A DNA stretch of 64,000 nucleotides from Chitinophagaceae bacterium (GCA_016720745.1 JADKKA010000006.1:152207-216206); one strand, 5' to 3'. Numbered from the stretch's first letter, positions 44,126 to 55,989 are shown. The notes: generated from the sequence alone by a model not told the origin. Translations and numbers: made by a program.

Positions 44126-47100
44126 CTAATTTCCCCAAAAAAATCTAGATAAAAAGTACAAGCCTGATATGCCTGCTCCGATAGGCCCCAAAAAGGCAAT
44201 AACTCCCATAACGGCATCTGTTCCATGGACGGCTGCAGCTTTATAATTTCCATTTTGCAAATCATCTACTGTTTGGTATAATGAAAGACCTGTAGTAATA
44301 GCGCCAAGACCTTTCGTAACATATCCCAATCTTTTTGAAAATAGTTGGGCCTCTTTTCTAGCCCCAGTTGCTCCGTTCCCTCCCCAGCCGATTCTGTTAA
44401 ACTTTAAATTATTTCCCATCCACCAACCTTTTCCTCCCGCCCAGGGAGAAGTTTTGAATACAGCATAGTCTCAGGTACTGTCCCTGCAAATCCTAAAGTT
44501 CCTAGTGCAGTTTGAATCACATCAACTGGGTCTAAATTATTTTTACTACCATCGACGCTCCATACATTCCACATATCAATGTCATTAGTAATATTATCTG
44601 CTTCATAATCTAAAGAAACACCACCTGGGAACCAAGTACTTGCTAGACAATAAATACCATTACCATCACCAGCATTCTCTCCTGAATTTAATGGGTCACC
44701 AGGGCCAACAAACAAAACAGGTTCTCCACTTGTATTTGTTCCACCTATTCTTTTTCCAATATTGTCCCACTCACCATCGCTATTATTAAGCTTTCTTTCT
44801 GTAGAGTTATACCATCGAATTTTCCCGGTTTTAGAATTTCGAAAAAATCAGTAGGATTACTTTCATCACTATTAAAGCGAGGGTATGGATTTTCAAACCG
44901 GTTAGGTCTTTCTGGAGAGACTTCTATAGGAGCCAATCCTTCAGGGTCGATAAATCTGACAGGGTTACTAAACGCATAATTGTACGGCGACCATCTTCGC
45001 ATCTTATCTGCTACTGGGTCCATTACATGCCACCTCCCAATCTGCCCATCATACATCCTCGCCCCATAATCCATCCAATCCAAACCACTTCCATCAGCAA
45101 ACTCCTTGTGCTGCTCTTCCTTGCCATTGTATTTTAACCGGTTTTCGGAGCCGCCAAAAGCCAGCGCTTTACTGCTGATTGCACTCATCGTTAACCCGAA
45201 CGGGTAGTAATGTGTTTCTTCAAGGATGGGACCCCGAATGTGAGTTACCTGAAGGTTATCAAAGAACACATCAATGTTAGTGGCCTCATTGCTGGTATAA
45301 ATATACAAATATCCACTTTTAGTTATTGTTAAAGTCGGTTTCATATGTATCGTAGTACTACCACTGGATCCAACTTGTTCAAAACCACTGCTGCTCAGAA
45401 CCACTTTAAACTGCTCATCCAGCAAAACCCAGTTGATATAGGCTTTCGGCTTATTACCGCTGCTGGTCTGTGTTCCCATAAAACTGTTCAAACCAGCATT
45501 TAAACCGCTGCTCGGATTTTGCAGATCACCCTGGCTGGCTTTGCCGCCACTCATACCAGCCATTCCTGCACTGAGTATGGACAGCAGGTCATTTAATACT
45601 TCTGGGCTGCTATTATTCGGAGACGCCCCATCATTCCAGCCACTGGCTACCCTTATACTATATGAATCACCAGCCATTACTTTCAGGATAATATTAGGGC
45701 CAATCTTCTGAGTACCAGTGCTGTTTTTTACTTGTGCAACTTTCCCATTTGTCGGGAATAGCGGATCACTGAACCAGGAAGGCTTGTTGTATTGGGTGTT
45801 AGTAAGATTACCATAAACAGCGCTTTCAATTGCTATCGTAGCAACCTCCATGGTGGCAGCAGGATATTGATCTGATTTTTGTTCTTCAGTGAGCAGCATC
45901 CGTACATTACCTAAATGATCTTTCAGCATATAATCGTATTCCAGGCTTGCGGCACTCTGATTCGGAATGGCAGGTTTAAAGCGTACCCTGCCTTCCTCAT
46001 GACCAAAAAACTGCAATTGATCCGGAGCATTAAGTGAAGAAAGACTGGGGTTGCTGTAGCTCTTGCTCTCATAAACAAAACCGCCAATATAGGTAGTGGT
46101 ACTGGTGATATTACTCGTATAACTGGATCCGTTATAAGAAACTGTTGCATTGGTTTCTATGGTCTCTTTTTTCAACTTATTACCTGCAGCATCATAGGTA
46201 TAGGTGATCGTTCCCTTTGGATTACCGCTATCATCTTTACCGTGATCACTGCGGGCAGGTTCAAGTGGTTATACGTAATGGCTCCACCATTTGCCAGCTC
46301 CGATCCGGTTGCTCCATTCATCCGTTTATTCAGGTCGGTCACCAGGTTACCGTTTTTATCATAGCCATAGTCCGTGTAGGACTTGAGTTCTTATCTGTAA
46401 AATCCCCCAACTTATTATCTGAATTTACAGCATCCGTCACAGCCTGCAGTCGGTTTGTCTTCAAAAAGTAACTATAGGTCAGATTGTCCAGCACAGCAGT
46501 TGGTGATCCAAGCTTCCAACCTTGCTGTGTCATAGCTTGTATATTGCCGTTGGCATCATAAGCAGTTGATGGGCTCACCCCGTTACCCATTTGAATGGAA
46601 TAATTCATGGTGTTTGCATTCCAGTTCGCTATTGCATCATCCTGTTCAAAGAGCCCCGATAATAATCGGTTGGCGGCATCATATGTAAAATCATATTTTC
46701 TTTTCACATCATCCCCATCGCTTTTCCAGACCATTCCGGCAATATTGCCATTAAACATACCTGCCCCCAGAAAATTTCTCCCCGATGCGTTTGTCACTTT
46801 ATCATAACCTAGCTCAAAACCGAAACGGCTGGTACCGCTTTGTCCGGTTCCGGCAAGGTAATCCCGGTTCATCCCCAACATCCAGCCGCGGATATTATAC
46901 TCATAATTGAGTGTTTCCAAGGCTGAAGTCGGGTTGGAAGGATCCGTACCCAGCTTCTTTTTCTTTAATTGTCCCAGTTTGTCATACTCATTTTTAAGGA
47001 TCGTTTTAAAGGTGGTAGGCATCACTCCTCCATTGATCAGGCTATTGCTTGCTTTTTTCTCCACCATGCTAACCCGCCAGAGATCATCATAACTGATTTT

Positions 47101-48704
47101 GGTTACAATTTCAGAAGTTTGTGGATTTGGCGTCCCTTTTTCTGTTTTAAGTACTGTAACCAACGGCAGGCCATTCCAGCTGTATTGCGTGGTTAACACA
47201 TCCTGGCTCCCAGAGATATTCGTGCTTTGCACCTGGATCATTCGGCCCTTATCATCGTAATAATTAACCGTATTGATGAATTGGTTCACGGTACCGAGAA
47301 CTTTGGTTTGCGTCCAGGTCACCATTCCCACCGTTGCATCTGATTTCGCAGGCATTTGCGGATAGGGCCAGTTACTATTATCAGTACCCGAAAAATAGCT
47401 GTTCCAGTCATTCAGATAGACACTTAATCCGGCAGGTAACCCAGTATAATTGTCGTAATGAGTTATCGTGAGCAGTTCATAAGTTCCGGAAGGAAGATAA
47501 TTGGGATTTGTTCCAGCAGCAGAAAGATGATCCGTGAAACTTACTGTACTGTTCAATAAACCAGTTTCGATTGGCCGGTTCAGATTATCATACTTCATGA
47601 GCATCCACTTTCCTGTTGCCGCATATTGGCATCCTGTGTTAAGACCAGCCGGTCCCGGGCATCGTAAACCATATAAACCTCACCGGCACCGGGCACTTTT
47701 TTCATGATCATTCTTCCCCGCTGGTCGTACTCATAGCGGAATGTCTGTTCATTCAGAATGGTACTATTGAACAGCCAACTAGTACTAAGCTCCTGAACGC
47801 CCACTGGTTGCACTACAGCCCGCAACTGATCAAGGTCGTCGTAAATATAATAGGTACAAATCCAATCATTGTTATGTCCTCTGCCTGTTCCATCATCTTC
47901 CACGCCAATGGCTGTCCCAATCTGTACTTTCTTCAGAATCACTTTTCCACCCTTGTCTTTAAACTCCACCACCTGTTTGCCGTGCTCATCTTTGGATACA
48001 TTTTTTACCAGCGTCCCAGGATCATATGGAGCTGCACTGGTATAGGCCCCGAATCCACTTCCCAAAGGTCCGGTGTTGTTATTCACTTCCCAGATCCGTA
48101 CAGCATCAGTGATGGTATTCAACCAGTATTTCATTTCAATACCCCGATTGTTTCCTACCCAGCTGTTTCCGGGTGCCATTGTTTTCTCTACCCGGTTCAG
48201 GGGACTGGCCTCAAAATTTGTTTTACTATAATAGAAGGTTTCATTCTGGCTTCCATAGTGGGCCGTCATAAAAGTTTCCTGTTGCTGGAATGGATTCGAC
48301 TTAAAAGCCCCATCATTGATATGCGTATTGTTACCAGTATTGTTGGCTACAAAGGGCAGGTATTTTTTTTGCTCCCTGCCAAACTCATCATACAATGTTG
48401 CACTTACCAGGTCAGTAGCTGTGCCACCGGTTTCCAGTGACCCTTGCTTACTGACTGATTGTATCGGCCGGCCCAAACCATCAAAATAGCCGGTAGTCAT
48501 CCTTGAATCCTTTACCGGTTTTGTCATCAGGGCATTGGCATCTGTTACAGGTGCCAGGGCATCCCAGCTACGGACAAAATTAACCGGGATACTTCCATAC
48601 TGGGGAGGAACCGGGTCTGGGGTTTGAGCTCCCACCTTTTGGACTAATGAGGGGACCAACAGGTAAATAGCAATGCAAACCGAAATTGAAATTCCTTTCA
48701 TCAT
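44126..48704 (-). pseudogene. Rhs (YD-repeat) polymorphic toxin, full-length but frameshifted
   Basis: Starts at 48704 with a signal peptide (MMKGISISVCIAIYLLVPSLVQ) and a DUF6443-type region (SWDALAPVTDANALM...GYFDGLGRPIQSVSKQGS). YD repeats follow, for example YDQRGRMIMKKVPGAGEVYMVYDARDRLV. The Rhs core reads YYPFGLTMSAISSKALAFGG...KYNGKEE...ARMYDGQIGRWHVMDPVADK. Fragments: 48704-47595, 47604-46339, 46175-44745, 44715-44404, 44419-44126. Single-base changes at about 47613, 46380, 46255, 44850 and 44450 restore ~1,520 residues. Past the core, the tail has NRIGWGGNGATGARK and ends in a glycine-rich hydrophobic segment (GVIAFLGPIGAGISGLYFL), suggesting a membrane-active toxin. Rhs proteins form shells around C-terminal toxins used against competitors. 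Confidence 0.88.
45138..45203 (-). repeat. 66-bp Rhs core segment identical to orphan tip 1
   Basis: The sequence beginning CCGTTCGGGTTAACGATG on the minus strand is identical over 66 bp to 57211-57276 on the plus strand, so the two copies are in inverted orientation 12 kb apart. It encodes PFGLTMSAISSKALAFGG plus SENR and is the natural place for tip exchange. Confidence 0.9.
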
Positions 48705-48727
48705 AGAATAGTATTATTACAAATCCT

Positions 48728-49273
48728 TTATTGAATACCGAGTGTTTTTTGAACTGACTGCCCTGATATTTTTGATATAGGCCTTAATACACTATACAAC
48801 TGACCATCACCCCGGGCAAAAAATTTATACCCAGGGCCATCCACATCGATATTAAAAACCTCATTTAAATTTTCATCCGTCATCCATTTAAACAATGGGT
48901 GCTGAAGAGAACCCGAGCTTTTACGGGTATTTAAACCATCAGTAATGATGATATGACTACTCAGTTTTGTTCGATACCATTGCGCAAGTGCTGCACGTCC
49001 TGCTACCGTAAAACCGTCCTCGTAAGAAGGAACCGATACTACTTGTATTTGAGACTGATGGGCGGTAGCAAGGGTATCTAATGAGTATAGAAAAGAGTCT
49101 GCCACTGCATCCTGAGAAATCGGCAGTGTTACTATCAGTATTTTTTTTCCCTGATAAGAACTAAGATTTTGTGTTCCGCCTTCAATTAGGGGAACCTGGT
49201 AATCATGAATGCTACCAGTGAATGATACTGAGAAATAAACTGTCGTGAATAAGCCAATAATAAATGTTTTCAT
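48728..49273 (-). CDS. Secreted glutathione-peroxidase-like protein without cysteines
   Basis: 181 residues with a signal peptide (about 1-20). The thioredoxin-like fold of the GPx family is suggested by YQVPLIEGGTQNLSSYQGKKILIVTLP at the start and HPLFKWMTDENLNEVFNIDVDGPGYKFFARGDGQLYSVLRP at the end. However, the chain has no cysteine at all, and the usual peroxidatic Cys position reads PISQDA. It is therefore not a peroxidase by known chemistry; a chaperone or structural role for the Rhs partner is an inference. It lies 23 bp upstream of the rhs start and 14 bp after the SpvB-like gene, in the same operon. Confidence 0.72.
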   Translation of the reverse strand: MKTFIIGLFTTVYFSVSFTGSIHDYQVPLIEGGTQNLSSYQGKKILIVTLPISQDAVADSFLYSLDTLATAHQSQIQVVSVPSYEDGFTVAGRAALAQWYRTKLSSHIIITDGLNTRKSSGSLQHPLFKWMTDENLNEVFNIDVDGPGYKFFARGDGQLYSVLRPISKISGQSVQKTLGIQ

Positions 49274-49287
49274 CTTTTCTTGTTTTA

Positions 49288-52200
49288 TTACATGCCCATA
49301 TCAATTGTGACCATATTGCAACTACCAAGGAACCCTGGTATATTAATTTTAGCCCAGTTTGCACTGGTACCTGATTGTGTTGTACAGCCCAAACCAAACG
49401 TCAGGTAAATATTATTTCCCGGCTTAGAAATACTGATTGTATAACTAGCCGAGGGAATACAGCCTAAAACGCCTGACCCAGTTGGAGGAATATTAAATGA
49501 ATAAGGTTGGCCAGTTACTCTGTCAGTATAAGTGATAGTAAAACCAGAAAGTCCAGAATTATTTACATAACTGATCATGTTACCTGACCCTGGAGTACAG
49601 ACTCCGGGATTATAACCAATATTCACATAACGAGTTGGGTAGTTGTTGCATGGGTTCATATCCATTTGTTGTTGCAACTGATACCCGGTATTCCCACAGG
49701 AACCTTGCTCACAAATCGGACTACCAATATTTTGCCAGTCCGGAGGACCTGGATTTGTACAATCCATACAGTTTTCTACCTGGCCTGAAAAATTATAGCA
49801 GATTTTCTTCACCACTTTATTATCATGATCCCTGACAACAACTAATCTGTTCAAATTATCATAATCATAAATGTATTTCGTGATCTATAATCTGTTTCCT
49901 TTATTATTCCCACACCTGTTTTATACTCGTAAGTATGGATTAATGCTCCAGTTAGTGAAGGCTGGCCTCGGAGCAAACCAAGTCACCCCAACTGCACTAT
50001 AAGCCAGCAGTTAAAGTGGCAGCATTTACTCAATTGCCTTAACTATTGGGACGGTATTATTATAACCCCATAAATAAGATGTTATAATCCCATCTTTAGC
50101 TGTTATTTCTGAAATTGTACCACTATTAAACTTTAAAGATGCTTCTTGCATGTACCGACTATCCTTCACCAGGCCGTTACCAGAGACTGTGCTATGTGTA
50201 AAGCCGCAGATTGTTTGATGCAGCAAAGCATGTATTAAACTGACTATTTGTGTTTGTAAATTACTTCTCCTGCCATTAACATAGTTCACTCTCGAATTAT
50301 GTATGTTTTGAAGATAAAAGTGTCATTGCAGTCTGCGGCACCATGGATCTTGACAACGATTTAAGTCAGCCAAATGCTGTGAATAGTAACCGGAAACTTC
50401 GGTTAAATATTGTTGATTACCACCAGGTATCGCGTCACATGGCAAACTGTAATCGCCTGCATATTTATTCTTCGATTCAACTACTTCGCCTTTAGAGTTT
50501 GTTGAAGTTTGCCTTGTAACCTGAGTATGATTTCCCCCTTCAAAATACTGAACGACTGTACTTGTCATATCATTCTGTCCCGGCACTACCAAATGTTCAA
50601 TAGTAGTTAATTGCTTTTTACGTGATGTTTTTGTGTCATAAAAGGTAGTTTGCCATGTGCTAGCAACAGATGAAGTAATAACACAGGGAGTCACCATTTG
50701 ATTCTCTTCATAAACTGGCAGGTAATCTACAGACCTGATCATCTGCCCTCCCTCTTTATACGTCCCTTCAAACTTGAGTTCACCACGCATATACTCATAA
50801 TTTTTAGGAGCTTCAGGATAATTTGGAGTACTTGCATTACATGAATTGGTCATAAGATTTCTTACGACCACATCACCACTTATGTTATCCCAGTAATTTG
50901 ATCCGTAATAACGGTAAACCTGTATCCATTTCCTGAATTACTCACCTTTACTTCATTATATCCTATATGTCCGCCCTGTGTTGTGGCCAAAGGGCGTAAG
51001 CTTCCGGCAGAAACCAAATACGAGCCATTTAGACAACCGGTTGGAGTGTCATTATTATTGGGGTAAACACCTCCAAAACCTACTTGCCCAACTAAGTCAT
51101 TTCGCAAGTATTGAATATAAGTAGGCCTGCTATACAATATCCCTGTCGACTTTCCAGCATTATCAAAATAGCCGAATTGTGTAATATTTGCGTTAGCATT
51201 AATATCCACTTTGTTAGTTATGGTTTGTATGCGCAAACCGCCTACTGTTCGATTTTCCTGTACAGGTGTGGGAACCATATCATAAAAGAATACTTCGCAA
51301 CCATTACCAGTTGAAGCTCCGGGTTTCGCAACACCTATAGAATAATTTCCCGGGGTGAATGATTGAACAACTTCCATCGTTTGACCAGCCGGAACGCTGA
51401 TAGTTCCACCAGGCGAATAAACATAAGCATTTCCGCCTAGGGCTGAATTGATAACTTTAAATTTATGTACAGACTGGCTAAAGGATATAGAAAAATATTG
51501 CGTATTCTGATTCCCATCATATCCTACACTAACCTGACTTATCTGATTTGGATTGTACGCGGTATAACTTACCCATGTTTTATTGGGCTCAAAATTAAAT
51601 TCAGTACTGCCGCCAGTAGGGTATTTAATTTCTTTCAATGAACCACCCGCATTTCTGGAAATCTTGAATCCAGTCTGCTCTTGTAATAGTTGTATAGTTG
51701 TCAATTGTATGTTGGGATCAATCCTTGATTCCCATTTCCACCGTTTATATAACCCCCAATGGTCCTGACCGCAACTCAGCCTTCGTGGGAGCTGTTCATT
51801 AAAATATGTAAACAAATAAGGGGGCACTGAAGTACTTAAATCACATGACTTTTGTTGTACCTGCTTTAATTTAAGCCTCTTTTTATCAGTATTTATCGGA
51901 TAAATAATACGTTGAGATAATGAAGTGGAATTATCTTCAAAGTACTCGTAGTCAAAAATAAATTTATTGCAAAACCCGCTGCTGCTGCTCACCTGAATTT
52001 CCCCAAGTGTTTTAGCCGTATGATTTCCGGCATCAGATGTAATATCAGTAAGTGATGAACTTAAGTCCTCACGTAAACTTCCTGCAATAAACTGGATATT
52101 ACCATTTGAATACTCAATCGATTTTAACCTGACTCCGTGAATAATATTTTTAACACATTTAATACCCCATGGGTCCCCGTGGTCTCCTGCATAACCGGAT

Positions 52201-53052
52201 AAGTGGATAAATTAAATACCCATAAACTTCTTCCTCATATTTAAGCACAATTGAGAATAATCCGTCAGATGATTCTATCTTATTCAGAAACCAGCTCAAA
52301 ATTGAAGTACCCGTCAAAAAATCCGCCATCGCCTGTATATGGATCTGTGGTTTCGATAGGATCAACATCATTTGTGGCTGAAGTTCTTCCAAATGATACT
52401 TAACTCCGTCGGGAGGAATAAGCGTAAAGCTTCTGATACTACCGGTTCCTTCAACATAATCGTAAATAAGTTTAACACCTTCACCATTAACAAAAACCGG
52501 AGTACGGTCATCATTAAAGTAAAATTTTCCAGAATAGCCGCTGAAGTTATAAAAGAAAAAATCTGGCTCCCCATCCTTTCTACCTTCAAAAAAATCACTG
52601 CCGCAGAAAAAACCTGAATTTTGTCCGGAAGGGTTGACTACTGTACAATTACCCGTTTCATAATTGTGATAACCATAATCACTAAAATAACCTTTACTCT
52701 GATCATAAGTAGTGCTTGTAAAACGCTCATCTGGAGCCCCCTGTACAGATCTGGTTATTACACCACCACAATCCAGTGACCAGCCTGTTCCAACCCAGCT
52801 GGCAGGTTCCATTACTTTAATCCCGGAAGCATGATACCTTAGTCCTACTGCTAAAGATAAAGGGCCTTCCTTTATACTAGTTATTGGAATGCTGATATTA
52901 GGTGTTCCAGTATGATAACTAACAGGTATGTCTCCATATTTGGCCAAAGAGGCAGCCGTCGGTGACGAAACTGCAACTTTATCATAAAAACTTTGCTGAG
53001 CTTGTATTTTTAAAGCAATAAAAAAGAAAAGAAATAAAGTAATTCGCTTCAT
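49288..53052 (-). pseudogene. Large secreted SpvB/Rhs-like companion protein, frameshifted
   Basis: ATG at 53052 opens a signal peptide (MKRITLFLFFFIALKIQAQ), followed by SSPTAASLAKYGDIPVSYHTGTPNISIPITSI and SLAVGLRYHASGIKVMEPASWVGTGWSL. That is an SpvB-like N-terminal beta-sandwich seen in Rhs-related proteins of Bacteroidota. Fragments: 53052-52159, 51992-50880, 50871-50323, 50289-50026 and 49854-49288. Together they make ~1,255 residues with single-base breaks between them. The middle has YPTGGSTEFNFEPNKTW, and the end has YDYDNLNRLVVVRDHDNKVVKKICYNFSGQVENC, a YD-like repeat, plus a Cys/Gly/Pro-rich tail. It lies 9 bp after the barrel gene. It may help assemble or export the Rhs protein; unproven. 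Confidence 0.75.
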
Positions 53053-53061
53053 ACAATTATT

Positions 53062-54489
53062 TTAAAAATTATACCCAATCCTAAATACCACCGGCTGCCC
53101 TCTCGGCACCTGCTCCCCACTCAAAAAATCCCAGAGCAGCATCAGTTTTGTTTTTTTGAAAAGTTTGGATTTGATGGAGACCACTTTACTGATACCGATC
53201 AAACCACTTTTTTGCCAGGCATTCCTGTCCCTGAGCTGGTCAAAATCGCTGAAGGCGGAACGGTAGTTTTGCTCATACCCCCGCTGATCCAAAAACTCCC
53301 CTTGATCTTCCAGTCCACATAACTGCGTATACCAACTCCCTGGTGACTCACACTGATATTATTCCATCCACGGCCCAGACCGAGTTTGTAGCTGGCACCG
53401 ATGCCGATGACGGATTTATCATTCAGTTTATAACCGAGGGATAGGCCGAGGTCACTGGTCACCGGGAAATAGTTCGTGGCCCGCTGGGTCTGTACGTTTG
53501 CCCCGTATTCCAGTCTTTGCAGAAAGGATTTGGTCTTCTGGTTATTGGGCTTAAATCCTTCAGGCATCTCAGCATCACTGGAGCCTCCGCCTGCTTTGAG
53601 GATTTTACTCTTTAAATCATTCAGTTGCGATTGAGCTGCCTGAAGGTTTTGCTGCAATTGTTGCTGTGCATTGGGACCCTGATGCAATCTGCTGCTGGAT
53701 CAGGTTATTGACCTGTGCCCTTGTTTGCAGTCCGGCCAGACTGGCCATATTAAGCGGCTCATCGGGGTTGGGCAGGCGGAAGAGGCTCGCCAGCATACTA
53801 TTCTTCCTGAAAAACTCTTTCCAGATTTTGGTCTTACTCAATAGCTCCAGCGCTTTCTGCTCGATCTTTTTTGGATCATTCAGGATCTCTTTATACTCTT
53901 TGATTTGCTGTGCATAGTAATACACCTGTTTATTGAGTTGCTTGAGTTCTTTGACAAAGCCCAGCTTTTCCAGTTGTTCCTTGATTTGTTCTTTGCGTTC
54001 TTTCAGGAATTTTTTGATATCCTCTGCTTTGGCAAGGGATGCTTTTAATTCATCCACTTTCCCGATGGCGTCTTTGAGTTTGTCTTTGACAACAGCTGCC
54101 TGTTGCAGGAAGGATGATTCCCCGTTCAGAAAATTCAGTGTGGTAGACAGACTGTCCAGGCCGGGGATATAGGAGGAGAGTTTACCAGGGTTTTTTAATC
54201 TTGCTTCCAAAGACTCCCATTTTGCCTTTGCAGCGATGGCATATTCTTTGGCTTTGCTGGAATCGATCTTGGAGAGTTTGCGGATAATTTTTTCTTCCTG
54301 CTTTTTCAGAGACGCAAGTGCCTGCTCGGATTTTTTAGAAAGCTGATCCTGCACCTTCTTTGCTTTCTTTGATACCGTCTCAATGTATTTCTCCCGGTTA
54401 AATTGTCCGCTGCTGTCTGTTGCGGCTTCTGCCTGGCAATTAGTCTTGCTGCTAAGAGTGATCATCAATATCAGGAGTGTTGTACGCAT
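53062..54489 (-). pseudogene. Outer-membrane protein: coiled coil plus beta-barrel, frameshifted
   Basis: I start at ATG 54489 (MRTTLLILMITLSSKTNCQAEA), a signal peptide; the frame extends to 54549. About 230 residues of Lys/Glu-rich coiled coil follow (KAKKVQDQLSKKSEQALASLKKQEEKI; EDIKKFLKERKEQIKEQLEKLG). After a break near 53690 comes a Gln/Asn-rich linker and a short beta-barrel (YFPVTSDLGLSLGYKLNDKSVIGIGASYKLGLG...GIRSYVDWKIKGSFWISGG). A second break near 53290 leads to the end, QPVVFRIGYNF, with a terminal aromatic. Fragments are 54549-53617, 53687-53199 and 53292-53062, about 475 residues in all. It is the first gene of the Rhs operon and may be its outer-membrane anchor or exit; inference. 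Confidence 0.78.
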
Positions 54490-54884
54490 AAGCAGCCTGG
54501 ACTTGGTTTTTTTAATTGCCGTCGTGAAACTAAGTGCCCATCTTCTCAACCCCTGGGGAAAAAAACGTTTTAAAATGGTTTTTTTCTGAAAAAATCCGGT
54601 GTTTTTCTGACAGCCAAAGCAGGGTTGAAAAACAATCTTTTAAGCCCCTCTCGTCATCCCATCCTTTATTTCTTAACGGTTAACTGAAATAAATAAATTT
54701 TCAAGCTCCAAAAAAGTCCAAAGAATACAGCTTGATGACCTGTATAAATACAGGCGATGAACCTGTATTTATACAGGCTGAATTGAAAGGCAAATACTCC
54801 ATCTATAATAGATTTGCTGAATGGCCGGTTGAATTTCAAACAGCCTTTATTGAAATGTACTGGGAAAGAATAGATGAAAGGGGA
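54490..54884. other. Regulatory gap upstream of the Rhs operon
   Basis: 395 bp between the response-regulator stop and the start of the barrel gene. It must contain the promoter of the minus-strand Rhs operon. The notable element is the double palindrome at 54739-54777. The 84-codon plus-strand frame at 54732-54986 overlaps it and is probably not real. Confidence 0.5.
54739..54777. promoter_or_regulatory. Double palindromic site (CCTGTATAAATACAGG)
   Basis: CCTGTATAAATACAGG at 54739-54754 and its reverse complement CCTGTATTTATACAGG at 54762-54777 are separated by 7 bp. Each half is itself near-palindromic (CCTGTAT/ATACAGG). Two binding sites for a dimeric regulator, or one 16-bp hairpin stem, are possible. 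There is no T tract, so a classic terminator is unlikely. It lies 250 bp upstream of the Rhs operon start. Confidence 0.6.
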
Positions 54885-55565
54885 TCAGATTTTATAGATT
54901 CCGCTGCGAATCGCATAGATCACAGTGCCGGCTGTATTTTTTACGCCAATCTTTTTCTGGATTTTCTCCCGGCTGGTTTCAACTGAGCGGACATCCACGC
55001 CGAGTTCGACGGCCATTTCCTTATTTGATTTTTCCTCACAGATATAGCGAATGATTGCTATGTCCCTTGGGGTGAATTCATCAACTGAGACAGGATGCTT
55101 CATGATCAGGTTACTTTTAGCGATCGTACGAATCATGGCCATGGATGTTTCCTTGCAGAGATAATAATTTTCTTTTTCTTTCAATGCCTCTATTGCATCG
55201 AGCAGTTCTTCTTTGAGAGAACTTTTCTGCAGATATCCCCTCGCACCTGCTTGCAGCATTTTCATCACCTGGTGCTCTTCGCCGAAAACGGTGAGCGCAA
55301 TCACCGGGATGTCAGGGTATTGCCGGGTGATGATTTCGGTAGCTTCTATGCCATTCATCAGGGGCATTTGAATATCGGTGATGATGATATCTGGTTGGAG
55401 GACAGGGATCATTTCCAGCAGTTCTTTTCCGTTTTTGGCAGCGCCAGTAAAATGAAAGCCTTCCAGTCCGCCCAGAAAAGTGGCATATCCTTCCCGGACC
55501 AGATCATGGTCATCTGCGATGAGGAGTCTGATTGGTTTTTTTATTTCTCCGGTATTTGCCTGCAT
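54885..55565 (-). CDS. NarL/FixJ (LuxR-type) response regulator
   Basis: 226 residues. The receiver domain has the acidic pair Asp18-Asp19 (LLIADDHDLVREG), phospho-acceptor Asp64 (PDIIITDIQMPL), and Lys in ARGYLQKSS. The output LuxR-type HTH spans about 160-222 (FTPRDIAIIRYICEEKSNKEMAVELGVDVRSVETSREKIQKKIGVKN). No histidine kinase gene is next to it, so it is an orphan within this window. It lies 395 bp upstream of the Rhs operon on the same strand and could control it, but no direct evidence exists. Confidence 0.92.
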   Translation of the reverse strand: MQANTGEIKKPIRLLIADDHDLVREGYATFLGGLEGFHFTGAAKNGKELLEMIPVLQPDIIITDIQMPLMNGIEATEIITRQYPDIPVIALTVFGEEHQVMKMLQAGARGYLQKSSLKEELLDAIEALKEKENYYLCKETSMAMIRTIAKSNLIMKHPVSVDEFTPRDIAIIRYICEEKSNKEMAVELGVDVRSVETSREKIQKKIGVKNTAGTVIYAIRSGIYKI

Positions 55566-55989
55566 GGGTTTGGATTGTCAGTTTGCTTACTACATTATGA
55601 ATGGATATGTAAATGCCGGGAAACAGAGTGTATGATTTACATCTAATAATCTCCGGATAAGTCGCATACTATAAAGGACATTAAACGTTTTATAACAAAA
55701 CCCATTTTACTACTCCACAAGGCACTGATCCCTCCTAAATATTTTAAGTAAATAAAAGGAAGTTAGATACGTTATGCATCAGAGTAAAAGGATTAAGGAT
55801 ATCCAAATTTGCCCAAAAAGCCAATACCAGACAATTACCAGTTAGTGGTATTTTTTAAAGGGCATTACAGGTGTTTTGAACCGGCACTCGACTAAACTGA
55901 CCCGAAATCGCTTAAGAAAGAGTTCTATTGGGCAGAAACTGGTTACCCGGAACCTTTTTCAGTTTGTAAAGGGGTTGTAATCTGGTAAG
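55566..55989. other. Intergenic gap before the integrase gene
   Basis: 424 bp between the divergent response-regulator and integrase genes. It is AT-rich with no coding frame or RNA recognised. A small hairpin TACCAGTTAGTGGTA (about 55836-55850) lies here. This is where an attachment site would be sought, but no repeat of it was seen elsewhere. Confidence 0.45.

Noticed and set aside
54732..54986. 84-codon plus-strand frame near the response regulator
   Set aside because: Begins within the double palindrome and ends antisense to the response-regulator 3' end; no domain and unlikely composition.
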